Source: JACCYJ01 sp038198775 (GTDB taxonomy: Bacteria; Actinomycetota; Actinomycetes; Propionibacteriales; Nocardioidaceae). From it: 64,000 bases of DNA. Positions 52,109 to 63,579 of the stretch are shown piece by piece (the stretch's first letter is position 1; each line of letters opens with the position of its first letter). Where the stretch lies: positions 50,755 through 114,754 of the forward strand of contig JBBPZV010000013.1 of the NCBI GenBank assembly GCA_038198775.1, given 5' to 3'. The notes below the pieces were generated by a model. The model worked only from the letters and a program-made list of their open reading frames with translations, ran no database searches and was not told the DNA's origin. The position numbers and the translations under genes are program-made.

Positions 52109-52567
52109 GTGCGTCCAAGGCGCGCGAGCGCAAGGAGGCGGCCCCGCAGCGCCGACGTCGGGGCTGCCGCCGTCGAGTTTGCTCTGGTGTCCCTCCTGCT
52201 GTTCACGCTGGTGTTCGGGATCATCCAGTACGGGTTCTACTTCTGGGCTGCCCAGGTCGGTGCCTCCGCTGCACGCGACGCCGCCCGCTACTCCGCCGTC
52301 GGGACCCAGAGCTGCACGGCCCTGCGATCGACCGTCGCCAGCCAGCTCGGCGGTGCCGCGGTCGGGTCGGTGACGACGACGCGTCACTACTACCGAGCCG
52401 ACGGCACCGAGGTCCCGTCCGGCACGACCGGTGGATCGGTCACCGTCTCGGTGCGCTTCTCGTCGATGACCCTGGGATGGGTGCCGCTGCCTGGCGGTGG
52501 CCAGGTCGTGGCCGACGCCCAGGCCCGGGTGGAAACGGCAACGAGCTCCTCGGTGACGTGCTCATGA
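52109..52567 (+). CDS. TadE-like pseudopilin
   Basis: A 152-residue protein with a basic start and then the TadE N-terminal motif GAAAVEFALVSLLLFTLVFGIIQYGFYF; the Glu in VEFA is the prepilin-type residue. The remainder is a beta-rich extracytoplasmic domain. GTG at 52109 with GAGGAGG upstream. First gene of the Tad operon; overlaps tadG by 4 bases. A promoter with -10-like TACTGT lies at about 52072-52077. Confidence 0.88.
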   Translation: MRPRRASARRRPRSADVGAAAVEFALVSLLLFTLVFGIIQYGFYFWAAQVGASAARDAARYSAVGTQSCTALRSTVASQLGGAAVGSVTTTRHYYRADGTEVPSGTTGGSVTVSVRFSSMTLGWVPLPGGGQVVADAQARVETATSSSVTCS

Positions 52568-54219
52568 GTGACCGGGATCGGGCGTTCAGGCGCCGCGAGG
52601 GCGGAGTGGTCTCGGTCGTCGTCGCATTGGTGTCGCTGGTACTTCTCGGCACGGCGGCCCTTGCCGTCGACATGGGAAACGCGTACTCCCGCAAACGGCA
52701 GGTGCAGACCGAGGCCGACCTGGCGGCACTGGCCGGCGGCGCCAAGCTTCCGGCGGGCACGAGCGCGGCCAAGGCTGCCGCGGTGTCCTCCGTCCTGGAC
52801 TACCTGCAGCGCAACGCCACCTACGGCCAGCCGGCGACGACCTGGAGCGCCGCTCAGCTTCAGGACGGCAACACCGCCAACGGCGAGGTCGTGTTCGAGA
52901 ACGCCAACCGGATGCAGGTGACCGCTCCACCGGCTCGGGTCGACTTCGGCCTCGCTGGTGTCCTGGGTTTCTCTTCGACCGACGTCGCCGCCCGTGCGAC
53001 CGTAGCAATCCGGTCACCCGGTGTGCTGATGCCGATGTGGCTTCCGTCCAGCTGCACCGTCGGCCCGGTGCTCGGTGACACCGGCAGCAACGGTTCCAGC
53101 CCCTCGGGAAGCACCTTCGTTCCCCCGGACACCGATGGCCAGTTGACGGTATCCGCGAACCCAACGACGGTTGCGTATGGGAGTTCTACCAAGGTCGCGG
53201 TCCACCTGGACCGGCTGGACAAGGGGGTCAACTCGGCCACGGTCGCCTTCACATACGACAGCACCGGTCCGGTCAACTACCCGGTGACGTTCTCAAAGAC
53301 GTCGACGACCAACGACTCCCGCGACGTCAGCATCACGGTGGGCACCAACGTCAGCAACACCGCCGGGCTGTGGCAGCTGTGGGGCGTGGTCGCCGGGAAG
53401 TACACCAAGGACAGCGTGCCGTTCGTCGTCGGGGACGCGGGCACGCTCGGCTGCAGCGCCAGCCAGCGGGGCAACTTCGGCCAGCTGGACAGCCCACGGG
53501 TCACCGGCGAGAACAAGCAGACCAGGTACGCACTCAACCTGGCGCTCGGTGTGGACCACTCGTTCCAGCCGTACCCGGCGCCGTTGCCGGTCGGCGGGGT
53601 GTGCGGATCCTCGCTGCCGGCGCAGCTCGACGACAACCCCGCCCGTGACGGGCGCAACTGCCTCAACGCGGACTCCGGCAACGACGGCCCCGGCTTGACC
53701 GGCGGGCTGCTGGCCGGCGTCAATGGGAACCCGGGCCGCCTCGCTACCCGCCCCAACGGCTCGTGCGGCCGGGCCCCGATCAGCTATCCCGGTGTGACGT
53801 CGGCACCGATCAACAACGACGTGCTGTCGTGCTTCCTGCCACCCGGCTACACCACCGGCCGGATCGCCTCCTCCATCGGCCCCTCCACCCCCCGGGGGAT
53901 CCTCGACCCGGCCATCTTCGACTCGCCCCGGTTCGTGTGGGTGCCGGTCACCGGCTGCGACGACCGCAGTTGCAAAGGCCAGCTGGCGATCTCCACTTTC
54001 GCGTCCTGCTTCCTCACCGACGAGGGGCTCAACGCGAAGCGCAACTCGTCGGACGCCTCACCCACGAATGGGGTGATCCTCAACAACGGCGGGCAGCAAA
54101 TCAGCTCTGTCCAGTTGCTCTGCTTCGACCCGGCCGCACTTCCGGAGACAACCACCTCGACCTCCGGCGGGATGCCGTACCTCGGCACCGGCACCCGGAT
54201 CGTCTCGCTCGTCGAGTGA
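52564..54219 (+). CDS. TadG-like pilus-assembly protein
   Basis: A 551-residue protein. Residues 1-60 carry the Tad-type segment (EGGVVSVVVALVSLVLLGTAALAVDMGNAYSRKRQVQTEAD) of the putative Flp pilus-assembly TadE/G family. The rest is a large Ser/Thr-rich extracytoplasmic region with paired cysteines. No VWA domain is seen here, unlike many TadG proteins; a VWA is instead fused to TadB. ATG at 52564 overlaps the tadE stop (ATGA). 39 bases separate it from cpaB. Confidence 0.85.
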   Translation: MSDRDRAFRRREGGVVSVVVALVSLVLLGTAALAVDMGNAYSRKRQVQTEADLAALAGGAKLPAGTSAAKAAAVSSVLDYLQRNATYGQPATTWSAAQLQDGNTANGEVVFENANRMQVTAPPARVDFGLAGVLGFSSTDVAARATVAIRSPGVLMPMWLPSSCTVGPVLGDTGSNGSSPSGSTFVPPDTDGQLTVSANPTTVAYGSSTKVAVHLDRLDKGVNSATVAFTYDSTGPVNYPVTFSKTSTTNDSRDVSITVGTNVSNTAGLWQLWGVVAGKYTKDSVPFVVGDAGTLGCSASQRGNFGQLDSPRVTGENKQTRYALNLALGVDHSFQPYPAPLPVGGVCGSSLPAQLDDNPARDGRNCLNADSGNDGPGLTGGLLAGVNGNPGRLATRPNGSCGRAPISYPGVTSAPINNDVLSCFLPPGYTTGRIASSIGPSTPRGILDPAIFDSPRFVWVPVTGCDDRSCKGQLAISTFASCFLTDEGLNAKRNSSDASPTNGVILNNGGQQISSVQLLCFDPAALPETTTSTSGGMPYLGTGTRIVSLVE

Positions 54220-54258
54220 CCTAAGACCTCCCCACTCCCTACCACCACAGGACTCCTC

Positions 54259-55005
54259 ATGGGACGCAAGACCATCCTGATCATCGTCTCGCTGGTGATC
54301 GCCACGGTTGGCGCGCTGCTCGTCTTCATGTACGTGCAGGGCGTCGACAACCGTGCAGTTGCCCAGCAGCAGCCCCAGCAGGTGCTGACCGCGACCGCCC
54401 AGATCGATCCCGGGGAGTCGGTCCAGGACGCCAAACAAGCGGGCAAGTTCCAGCTGACCGCGATCCCAGAGTCGGCCGTCTTGGCCGGGGCACTGGACTC
54501 GACCATCCCGATCAAGTCGATGGTCGCAACCAACACCATCTATCCCGGTGAGCAGGTCATCGCCGCCAAGTTCGGTGCCGTCGGCTCCGTCAGCACCCTG
54601 GGCATCCCCGACAAGATGCTGGCAGTGAGCGTCCAGCTCAGCGATCCCAACCGCGTCGCCGGGTTCGTGTCGCCCGGCTCCCAGGTGGCCATCTTGGTGA
54701 CCTGGAGCGACACTGCCGGCGTCATCCACAGCCGCATGCTGTTGCCGGGTGTCACGGTGCTGGGGACCGGCCAGACGACGATGTCATCCACGACCACGAC
54801 CGACCCGAACGGTCAGCAGACCACCGAGCAGATCCCCCTCACCATCCTGACTCTCTCGGTGGATCAACGCGACGTGGAGAAGCTGCGCGTGGGCGAGAAG
54901 ATGGGTGAGCTCAGCCTCGCACTACGGACGAAGGACTCGGTGGTGCACCTCGACCAGGGCCTCGGCTCGGTCAACAAGACCAATTCCGGCTCGATCTTCG
55001 AATGA
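54259..55005 (+). CDS. cpaB: CpaB/RcpC-type Flp pilus assembly protein
   Basis: A 248-residue protein with an N-terminal anchor (TILIIVSLVIATVGALLVFMYVQG) and an SAF domain (IPIKSMVATNTIYPGEQVIAAKFG) followed by an RcpC-like region (MLAVSVQLSDPNRVAGFVSPGSQVAILVTW). In Gram-negatives CpaB helps assemble the outer-membrane secretin; here no outer membrane exists, so it probably helps build the pilus across the wall. ATG at 54259. Confidence 0.88.
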   Translation: MGRKTILIIVSLVIATVGALLVFMYVQGVDNRAVAQQQPQQVLTATAQIDPGESVQDAKQAGKFQLTAIPESAVLAGALDSTIPIKSMVATNTIYPGEQVIAAKFGAVGSVSTLGIPDKMLAVSVQLSDPNRVAGFVSPGSQVAILVTWSDTAGVIHSRMLLPGVTVLGTGQTTMSSTTTTDPNGQQTTEQIPLTILTLSVDQRDVEKLRVGEKMGELSLALRTKDSVVHLDQGLGSVNKTNSGSIFE

Positions 55006-55012
55006 GGCTGCC

Positions 55013-56214
55013 ATGACAACGATCATCGAGACCGACCCGTCCGCCGCCAGGGCCGTCGCCGCCGCTGTCGGAGCGAGCACACACCTGGCCACCATCGAGG
55101 ACCTGAGGGAACATCTCGACTCCGCGCCCGACGAGTACGCCGTGGTCCTGGGTCCCAGCGTGAACCTCGCGGCGGCGGTCGCCCTGGCGGACACCTACCG
55201 GGTGGTGCGCCCCTCGTTAGGCGTCATCTTGGTGCGAGAAGTCGTCGACACACCGGTGCTGGCGGAGGCACTGCGCTCGGGGATGCGGGAGGTTGCCGCG
55301 GTCTCCGACCCGGAGGCCCTCACCGACGCGGTCTCCCGGGCTCGCCGGGTGCATGAGGCCATGCGGGCCCAGTCGGCGACGGCCGCGCCGCCCCAACCGT
55401 CGGGGCGCATCCTCACGGTGTTCTCCGCCAAAGGCGGTGTCGGCAAGACGACGATCGCCACCAACCTCGCGCTGGCGCTCGCCGACAAGGGCCGGCGCCA
55501 GGTGTGCCTGGTGGACCTGGACCTCGCCTTCGGAGACGTCGCCATCACGTTGCAGATCTTCCCCGCCAGGACGATCGCCGACGCCGTGCCCATGCAGGCC
55601 CACCTCGACCTCGACGGCCTGGGCACGCTGCTGACGCCCTACCGAGACGGTGTCTCAGCGCTGGTAGCCCCGGTCGGCCCCGACGCCAAGGACTCGATCT
55701 CGTCCCAGCTGGTGGCACGGATCTTCGAGCTGCTGCGGCAACGCTTCGAGTACGTGGTGGTGGACACCCCGCCCAGCTTTGACGACCAGGTGCTGCAGGC
55801 CTTCGACGTCAGCGACCACATCCTTCTCGTGGCCACCCCAGACGTCCCGGCGCTGAAGAACCTCAAGATCGCGCTGGAGACGATGCAGCTGCTCAACTAC
55901 CCCCGGCATCGCAGTCTCTTGGTGCTCAACCGCGCCGACGCCAAGGTGGGAATCACCGCGGACGAGGCAAGCACCTCGCTGGCGATGACGATCACCTGCT
56001 CCATTCCGTCCTCCCGCGACGTCCCCGCCTCGATCAACCGCGGTGAGCCCATCGTCACGGCCGAGCCCCGGCACTCGGTGAGCGCCGCGATCCAGTCCCT
56101 GGCCACGTTCTGCACCACCGCAGCCGGCCACCCGCCCGCCAGCCAGGAGCCGGCTGCCGGCGGCGGGGAAGCCCGGCGTCGAGGCGGGATCTTCTCCCGG
56201 AAGGGACGGATCTG

Positions 56215-56215
<1 letters not shown>
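55013..56215 (+). CDS. tadZ: TadZ/CpaE ParA-like ATPase
   Basis: A 400-residue protein with a degenerate receiver-like N-terminus (about 1-125) and a MinD/ParA ATPase domain. It has the deviant Walker A FSAKGGVGKTTIATNLALAL, the switch region VVDTPPSFDDQVLQAFDVSD and NRADAKVGITADEA. TadZ positions the Tad machine at its cellular site. ATG at 55013; the stop overlaps the tadA start by 1 base. Confidence 0.92.
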
Positions 56216-57605
<1,390 letters not shown>

Positions 57606-57606
<1 letters not shown>

Positions 57607-59558
57607 TGCACCGTCCCGGCGGCTGGCTGAGCTTGCCGGCGCTGCTCGCGGCCACGCTCCTGGGCTGCTGGGCACCGCCTGCGCTCGGCGGACCGTCTGG
57701 TCAGATCGACTCCGTGCAGACCCGCAACGGCGTCGTACACGTCCTCTACACATTGCGTGGCCTACCCGCGAACGCGACACCCGACGTGTCGTCGGTTCAG
57801 GTCGGGCTCAACGGGCAGCCCCAGCGTGCAACCGCGGAGCTCGCCTCCGCAGCCGGCAACAAGGTCACCCGATCCGCTGTGCTGGCGATCGACGTCAGCG
57901 ACTCGATGTCTGGGGCCCGGTTCCGGGCAGCCCGACAGGCCGCGCTCACCTTCATCGACCAGGCACCGGCCGACGTCCGGATCGGGCTTGTGAGCTTCGC
58001 AGGTGACGTCAGCAGGGTCCAGGCACCGACGACGAACCGGGACGCAGTTCGGGCCGCAGTGGGCCGGCTCCGCCTCGAGCGCGGGACCCGGCTCTACCAG
58101 GGGGTCTCGCAGGCCTTGGGCATCCTGGCCGGGCAGGGTTCGGGCAGCATCCTGGTTCTCTCGGACGGCCGGGACACCTCGGGCGAGCCGCTCTCCACGC
58201 TCCTGTCCGAAGTCCAGCACTCGGACACCAGCATCGACGTGGTCACGCTGGGCCAGTCGGGCGCTGCCCTCACGGCCCTGCGGCGACTGGCTGGCGCGGG
58301 TTCCGGGCAGGTGATCAGCGCCGACGCAGCGTCGTTGTCCGCCGCCTTCAGCTCCCAGGCAGCCCAGCTGACCTCCCAGCTGCTGATCAGCTTTCCCGTC
58401 CCGGAGGGTTGGAAAGGCCAGGATGCGACGCTGTCTGCGAGCGTCAGCGCCAACGGGGTGACATACGCCGACGATGCACTCGTCAACATCCCCGCCGCAG
58501 CGAAGCCACCGACCACGGCGCCACCACTCCCATCCAAGGCCGCCCCCGAGACGGCACAGCAGCCACTGTTGAGCGTGAGCCACACGGTCATGCTGATGGG
58601 CCTTGCAGCGATGGTGCTGGCGGGACTCTTGCTGGCGCTGCTGCTGAGCAACGCCTTCGGTGGGAAGGAGCGGCAAAGCCTCGACATCCGATTGGCGGCG
58701 TACGCAGGCGCGTTCCGCGGAGGCACGAGGAGCGGGCCGACGGCCCCCGCCCACTCGGCTTCGGTCAAGCAGCAAGCCGTGGAGCTCGCCGAGAAGGCAA
58801 TCAGCCGAGGCGTGGACGTCTCGCTGGCCCGCCGCCTAGACGCAGCTGGTCTGAAGGTGAACAGCGCCGAATGGCTGTTGTTGAACACCGGCGCCGCATT
58901 GGCAGCCGCGGTCGTGGGTTTCCTTCTCACCAACGGGCGACTGATCCCGACGCTCCTCTTGCTGCTGATTGGCGCGGCGGTGCCCTGGATCTACCTGACG
59001 TTCAAGCGCTCCCGTCGGCTCAAGGCCTTCAACGGCCAACTCGCGGACACCCTGCAGCTGATCTCGGGCAGCCTGTCGGCCGGTCTGTCGTTGGCGCAGT
59101 CGCTGGACACCGTCGTCCGAGAAGGCAATGAGCCTGTGGCCGGGGAGTTCCGCAGGGTGCTGGTCGAACAGCGTCTGGGGGTCGAGCTCGAGACCGCGTT
59201 GGCCGGAGTTGCCGAGCGCATGAGCTCCGACGACTTCGCCTGGGTGGTTATGGCGATCCGAATCCAACGTGAGGTCGGCGGCAACCTGGCGGAGCTGTTG
59301 ACCACGGTCGCCGGAACCTTGCGAGAGCGGGAGTATCTGCGTCGCCAGGTGTCGGTGCTCTCAGCGGAGGGACGGCTCTCCGCCTACATCCTTGGCGGCC
59401 TGCCGCCGCTGTTCGTCGGTTATCTGGCCATGGCGCGACCAACCTATCTCTCCCCTATGTACACCACGGGGCTCGGTCTGCTGATGAGTGCCAGTGCCGT
59501 AGTCATGATGACCGTGGGCGCGTTCTGGCTGAAGAAGTCGGTCAAGGTGGAGGTCTGA
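57606..59558 (+). CDS. VWA domain fused to TadB-type secretion protein (T2SSF)
   Basis: A 650-residue protein. Residues 1-21 are a signal with a lipobox-like LLGC at 18-21. A von Willebrand factor A domain spans about 85-280 with MIDAS residues D96, S98, S100 (AIDVSDSMSG), GTRLYQGV and LVLSDGRDTSG. Membrane helices near 325-350 and 465-500 follow, and a T2SSF domain (LADTLQLISGSLSAGLSLAQSLD onward) with final helices gives the TadB part. The ATG at 57606 overlaps the tadA stop (TGATG). It would couple an external adhesion-type domain to the inner-membrane platform. Confidence 0.9.
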
Positions 59559-59559
59559 G

Positions 59560-60501
59560 ATGACACCGACAATCCTGCTCGTGGCAGGCACCGCCGCGAT
59601 CTTCGTGGCCATCCTGACCGGCCTGCTGGCCGCGGTGACCGAAAGTGACAGCTCCGACAGCTCGCGCAGGACGGCGCTGCTCGACGCGTTCACCACCTCA
59701 CCGCAGGCAATTCGCGACGAGCTCGACCCGGGTTTCCGACAGCGGGTCCTCAATCCGCTCCTGGGCCGGCTCGTCGGGCTGGGCCGACGTCTGACACCGG
59801 AGGACAACACAGCCAGACTGCGCCGACAGCTCGACGCCGCCGGCAATCCGGCGGGGTGGAGCGTCGACAGGCTCACGGCTTTGAAGGCTGGCGGCTTCGG
59901 CGCTGGGCTGGTGCTGGCTCTGGCCTTCTGCACGCTGGTCGGGCTGTCGATGTTGCCGACCCTGGCAGTCTCCGTGGGGCTTTCGCTTGCCGGCTATCTC
60001 GGGCCCAACATGTGGCTTTACCAGAAGGCCTACGAGCGCCGAGAGAAGACGCAGACAGCCCTTCCCGATGCGCTCGACCTGCTGACGATCTCGGTTGAGG
60101 CAGGGCTCGGCTTCGATGCCGCCCTGGCGCACGTCGCCAAGAACACCGATGGTCCGCTCGCCGACGAGTTCGCGCGAGTGCTTCAGGAGATGCAGCTTGG
60201 CGCCGGACGCAGCGAGGCGATGCGGGCCCTTGGTGAGCGCAGCACACTGCCGGAGCTCAAAGGCTTCGTGACCTCAATGGTGCAGGCGGACGCGTTCGGC
60301 ATCCCCGTCGGCAGGGTGCTGCGGGTGCAAGCAGTCGAGATGCGCACCAAGCGGAGGCAGCGTGCGGAGGAGAAGGCGCAGAAGGTGCCGGTCAAGATCT
60401 TGTTTCCCCTGATCTTCTGCATTCTGCCGACCCTGTTCATCGCGGTCATGGGTCCTGGCGTCCTCACCATGTTGAACGCGTTCAGCGGAAGCGTGCGGTA
60501 A
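59560..60501 (+). CDS. tadC: TadC-type secretion protein (T2SSF)
   Basis: A 313-residue platform protein with an N-terminal helix, a helical pair (GAGLVLALAFCTLVGLSMLPTLAVSVG), the T2SSF region (LPDALDLLTISVEAGLGFDAALAHV, FARVLQEMQLGAGRSEAMRAL, FVTSMVQADAFGIPVGRVLRVQA) and a final helix (ILFPLIFCILPTLFIAVMGPGVL). ATG at 59560, one base after the VWA-TadB stop. It is the last gene of the operon before the ISL3 insertion, whose target duplication begins 4 bases after the stop. Confidence 0.93.
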   Translation: MTPTILLVAGTAAIFVAILTGLLAAVTESDSSDSSRRTALLDAFTTSPQAIRDELDPGFRQRVLNPLLGRLVGLGRRLTPEDNTARLRRQLDAAGNPAGWSVDRLTALKAGGFGAGLVLALAFCTLVGLSMLPTLAVSVGLSLAGYLGPNMWLYQKAYERREKTQTALPDALDLLTISVEAGLGFDAALAHVAKNTDGPLADEFARVLQEMQLGAGRSEAMRALGERSTLPELKGFVTSMVQADAFGIPVGRVLRVQAVEMRTKRRQRAEEKAQKVPVKILFPLIFCILPTLFIAVMGPGVLTMLNAFSGSVR

Positions 60502-60504
60502 GGG

Positions 60505-60512
60505 GCTTTCTT
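60505..60512 (+). repeat. 8-bp target duplication, left copy
   Basis: GCTTTCTT here is repeated exactly at 61876-61883 on the other side of the element, the length expected for ISL3. Confidence 0.9.
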
Positions 60513-61875
60513 GGCTCTTCCCAATCGAGGGTGTAGCGAGCGGCGGCGCGTCGGTGGGGGGGTAGGGGTCGACGCTATCTTCGCTGCCCCTGATCTGACG
60601 ACGCTCACCGGTCTCGACGAGCTTGGGCTTGAGGTCATCGGGCAGCGGGTCAAGTCGGACCGGGCGGTGCTGGCGTGGCGGGTCGTGGAGCCGGATCGGT
60701 GGTGTCGACGGTGCGGGTGCGAAGGGGCGCCGCGTGACAGCGTGACCCGGCAGTTGGCGCACGAGCCGTTGGGGTGGCGTCCCACGACGCTGCTTCACGG
60801 TGCGCCGCTACCAGTGCACCGGCTGCGGGCACGTGTGGCGCCAAGACGCCAGCAAGGCTGCCGAGCCGCGGGCGAAGCTGTCGAGGCGGGCGTTGCGGTG
60901 GGCGTTGGAGGCGCTGGTGTGCCAGCACCTGACCGTCGCCCGGATCGCCGAAGGCCTCGCGGTGGCCTGGGACACCGCCAACAACGCGGTGCTGGCCGAG
61001 GGCAAGCGGGTACTGATCAACGACCCGCAACGGTTCGACGGCGTCACGGTGGTCGGGGTCGACGAGCATGTATGGCGCCACACCCGCCGCGACAAGTACG
61101 TCACCGTGATCATCGACCTGACACCGATCCGTGACGGCACCGGCCCAGCACGGCTGCTGGACATGGTCGAGGGTCGCTCGAAACAAGCCTTCCAGCAGTG
61201 GCTGTCTGAGCGGTCCGAGGCGTGGCGCAGCGGCGTCGAGGTGGTCGCGATGGACGGGTTTCACCGGCTTCAAAACCGCCACCACCGAGGAGCTCCCCGA
61301 CGCGGGGTCGCAGTCATGGACCCATTTCATGTGGTGCGCTTAGCCGGCGACGCGCTGGACCGGTGCCGACGCCGGGTCCAGCAGGCCATCCACGGCCACC
61401 GCGGCTACCAAGGCGACCCGCTCTACGCTGCCCGCCGGACCCTGCACACCGGCGCGGACCTCCTCACCGACAAGAGAGGGACCGGTTGACCAACTTGTTC
61501 ACCGGCGATCAGCACATAGAGGTCGAGGCGACCTGGGGGATCTACCAGCGGATGATCGCCGCCTACCGGCACCCCGACCGGAGCCGAGGGCGAGAGCTGA
61601 TGCAACAGCTGATCGACGCGGTCAGCTCCGGCGTCCCCGCCGCGCTCAGCGAGGCCATCACTCTCGGGCGGACGTTGACCAAGCGCGCTGCCGACGTCTT
61701 GGCCTACTTCGACCGCCCCGGCACCAGCAACGGACCGACCGAGGCCATCAACGGCCGCCTTGAGCACCTCCGCGGCTCCGCCCTCGGGTTCCGCAACCCC
61801 ACCAACTACATCGCCCGCTGCCTCCTCGAGACCGGCGGATTCAGACCCCGACCACACCTTGCATCGGGATGAGCC
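60513..61875 (+). mobile_element. ISL3-family insertion sequence, 1363 bp, degenerate
   Basis: Terminal inverted repeats of 22 bp match at 17 positions (left GGCTCTTCCCAATCGAGGGT, right end complement GGCTCATCCCGATGCAAGGT). Both are flanked by the 8-bp duplication GCTTTCTT. It holds one transposase gene broken by several frameshifts. It sits 11 bases after the tadC stop and 87 bases before the histidine-kinase gene. Confidence 0.95.
60568..61872 (+). pseudogene. ISL3-family transposase, frameshifted
   Basis: Transposase similar to ISL3 proteins: zinc-ribbon RWCRRCGCEGAPRDSVTRQL and YQCTGCGHVWRQD, catalytic GVDEHVWRHTRRDKYVTVIIDL, VEVVAMDG, AVMDPFHVVRLAGDALDRCR and C-terminal ADVLAYFDRPGTSNGPTEAI. 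Frame breaks are near 60794 (+1), 61260 (+1), 61306 (+2, restoring frame) and 61475 (-1). All other genes in the window are open, so this looks like decay of the element; base-calling errors cannot be excluded. Confidence 0.9.
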
Positions 61876-61883
61876 GCTTTCTT
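61876..61883 (+). repeat. 8-bp target duplication, right copy
   Basis: GCTTTCTT, identical to 60505-60512. Confidence 0.9.
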
Positions 61884-61962
61884 CGCATCCCTGGCGTCAT
61901 CCAGCGTAATCAACTACGGTCTGTCCAGTCTTGATGACGCTACGTATGAGACGGGAGACGAT

Positions 61963-63579
61963 GTGAGCGCCGTTCCGGTGAGCCTGGCTCCCCGCTACTG
62001 CGGGCGGTTGGTGAGCGGAGTGCGCGTGTTCGGCGTTTCTACCGTCGCACTGCTCGCGCTCACCGAGCCCAGCGCCGCCGGCCTCACCATCGCACTGCTG
62101 CTCGCGATCTTGGCGGCTGTCGCCACCCTGGCCACCCGCAACTTCGGGTTCAGTGGCCTGTTGGTCGCGATCGGCGAAGCGCTGGTGGCAAGCGTGCTCA
62201 TCGGCAGCCAGCTGGCCGACGTCCGGTTCACGCTGATCTACCTTGTGGTCCCACCCTTCGCGGCTGCAGTGGAGACCGGCCTGAGCGGCGTCGGGGCGAG
62301 CTGCTTGGTCGAGGTCGTCATCGTGGATGTGCTGACTACGACTTCTGCCACGTCCTGGGACGTGCTGACCCAGCGCATGCAGGTGGCAGCGCCCTGGATT
62401 CTCACCAGCGTGGGTGGCGGCGTCCTCGGCGCCTGGCTCCGGCAGCTGCAGGCCGTGCCAGCGCATGACCAGGACGCGTACTCCTCGGCCCGGCGACTCC
62501 TCGCTGAGCTTCGGACGGTGGCCCGAAGTCTCTCCGCCGGTCTGGACGCCGTCGGCATCGCACAGCAGATCCTCGTTGAGGTGCACGAGACCGTCGCCAA
62601 CGAAGCATCCGTCGTCCTGGTCAGGACCGAGGGCGGAGTGTTGGTCCCGCTGACCCTCGACGAGGGCCAGCGGCTCAGCGAAGTGGGCAGCGACGACCCA
62701 GTGGTGATGGAGTGTTGGACGACCGAAGCACCGGCCCAGGACACGGTGGGTGGACGGGCCAACCGGCGCACGCGGGCAGCGCTGCCGCTGCAGGTAGGTG
62801 CGCGAATGATCGGCGTCGTGGTGGTGGAGTGCGCTGCCACGATTGCGTCGTCCAAGCTTCACGAGCTGCGCGCTCGGCTCTCCGAGCACAGCCTTCGGCT
62901 GGACACGGCGCTCGTCTTCGAAGAGGTGCGGACTTTGGCCACAGCCGACGAGAGGCGACGGCTCGCTCGGGAGATTCACGACGGCATCGCCCAGGAGGTG
63001 GCGTCGATTGGCTACGCGGTCGACGAGATGATCGCAGCCGCGCCCAACGAGCACCAGGAAGCCGGACTCAAGAAGCTGCGGCACGAGCTCACCCGACTGG
63101 TGAGCGAGTTGCGGCTGTCCATCTTCGACCTGCGAAGTGAGGTTTCCCAGGGCGCTGGCTTCGGAGCCGCGCTCACCGACTACGTCCGGCAGGTCGGCAC
63201 CCGTTCGGGGATGACCGTCCACCTGTCGCTCAACGAGACGCCACAGCGGCTCCGCGTCGAGGTCGAGTCGGAGATCCTGCGCATCGCGCAGGAGGCGATC
63301 ACCAACGCCCGCAGGCACAGCGGCGCCAGCAACCTCTGGGTCACGTTCGAGGCCGACCCACCGCACGCGAGCCTCACGATCAGCGACGACGGCCACGGAC
63401 TCGGAGTTGCAAGATCGGACTCGTACGGCCTGAGCATCATGCGAGAACGGGCCCAACGCACCGGCGCCCACCTCGAGATCGCGCCCCGACCCGGCGGGGG
63501 AACGCAGGTTTCCCTGGCCCTCACCCACGCCCCGCCCCCGCCTTTTCACCCCGCAGCCGCGACGCACAGAATAGCATAG
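61963..63579 (+). CDS. NarL-type sensor histidine kinase
   Basis: A 538-residue kinase. Residues 20-165 hold about five membrane helices, then a GAF-like region (about 190-310; EASVVLVRTEGGVLVPLTL). The HisKA_3 dimerisation helix has phospho-accepting His339 in ADERRRLAREIHDGIAQEV. The HATPase has the N box LRIAQEAITNARRHSGASN and G boxes ISDDGHGLGV and GGGTQVSLAL. GTG at 61963. It is followed 362 bases later by a response regulator. It probably belonged to the Tad operon before the ISL3 insertion. Confidence 0.93.
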   Translation: MSAVPVSLAPRYCGRLVSGVRVFGVSTVALLALTEPSAAGLTIALLLAILAAVATLATRNFGFSGLLVAIGEALVASVLIGSQLADVRFTLIYLVVPPFAAAVETGLSGVGASCLVEVVIVDVLTTTSATSWDVLTQRMQVAAPWILTSVGGGVLGAWLRQLQAVPAHDQDAYSSARRLLAELRTVARSLSAGLDAVGIAQQILVEVHETVANEASVVLVRTEGGVLVPLTLDEGQRLSEVGSDDPVVMECWTTEAPAQDTVGGRANRRTRAALPLQVGARMIGVVVVECAATIASSKLHELRARLSEHSLRLDTALVFEEVRTLATADERRRLAREIHDGIAQEVASIGYAVDEMIAAAPNEHQEAGLKKLRHELTRLVSELRLSIFDLRSEVSQGAGFGAALTDYVRQVGTRSGMTVHLSLNETPQRLRVEVESEILRIAQEAITNARRHSGASNLWVTFEADPPHASLTISDDGHGLGVARSDSYGLSIMRERAQRTGAHLEIAPRPGGGTQVSLALTHAPPPPFHPAAATHRIA

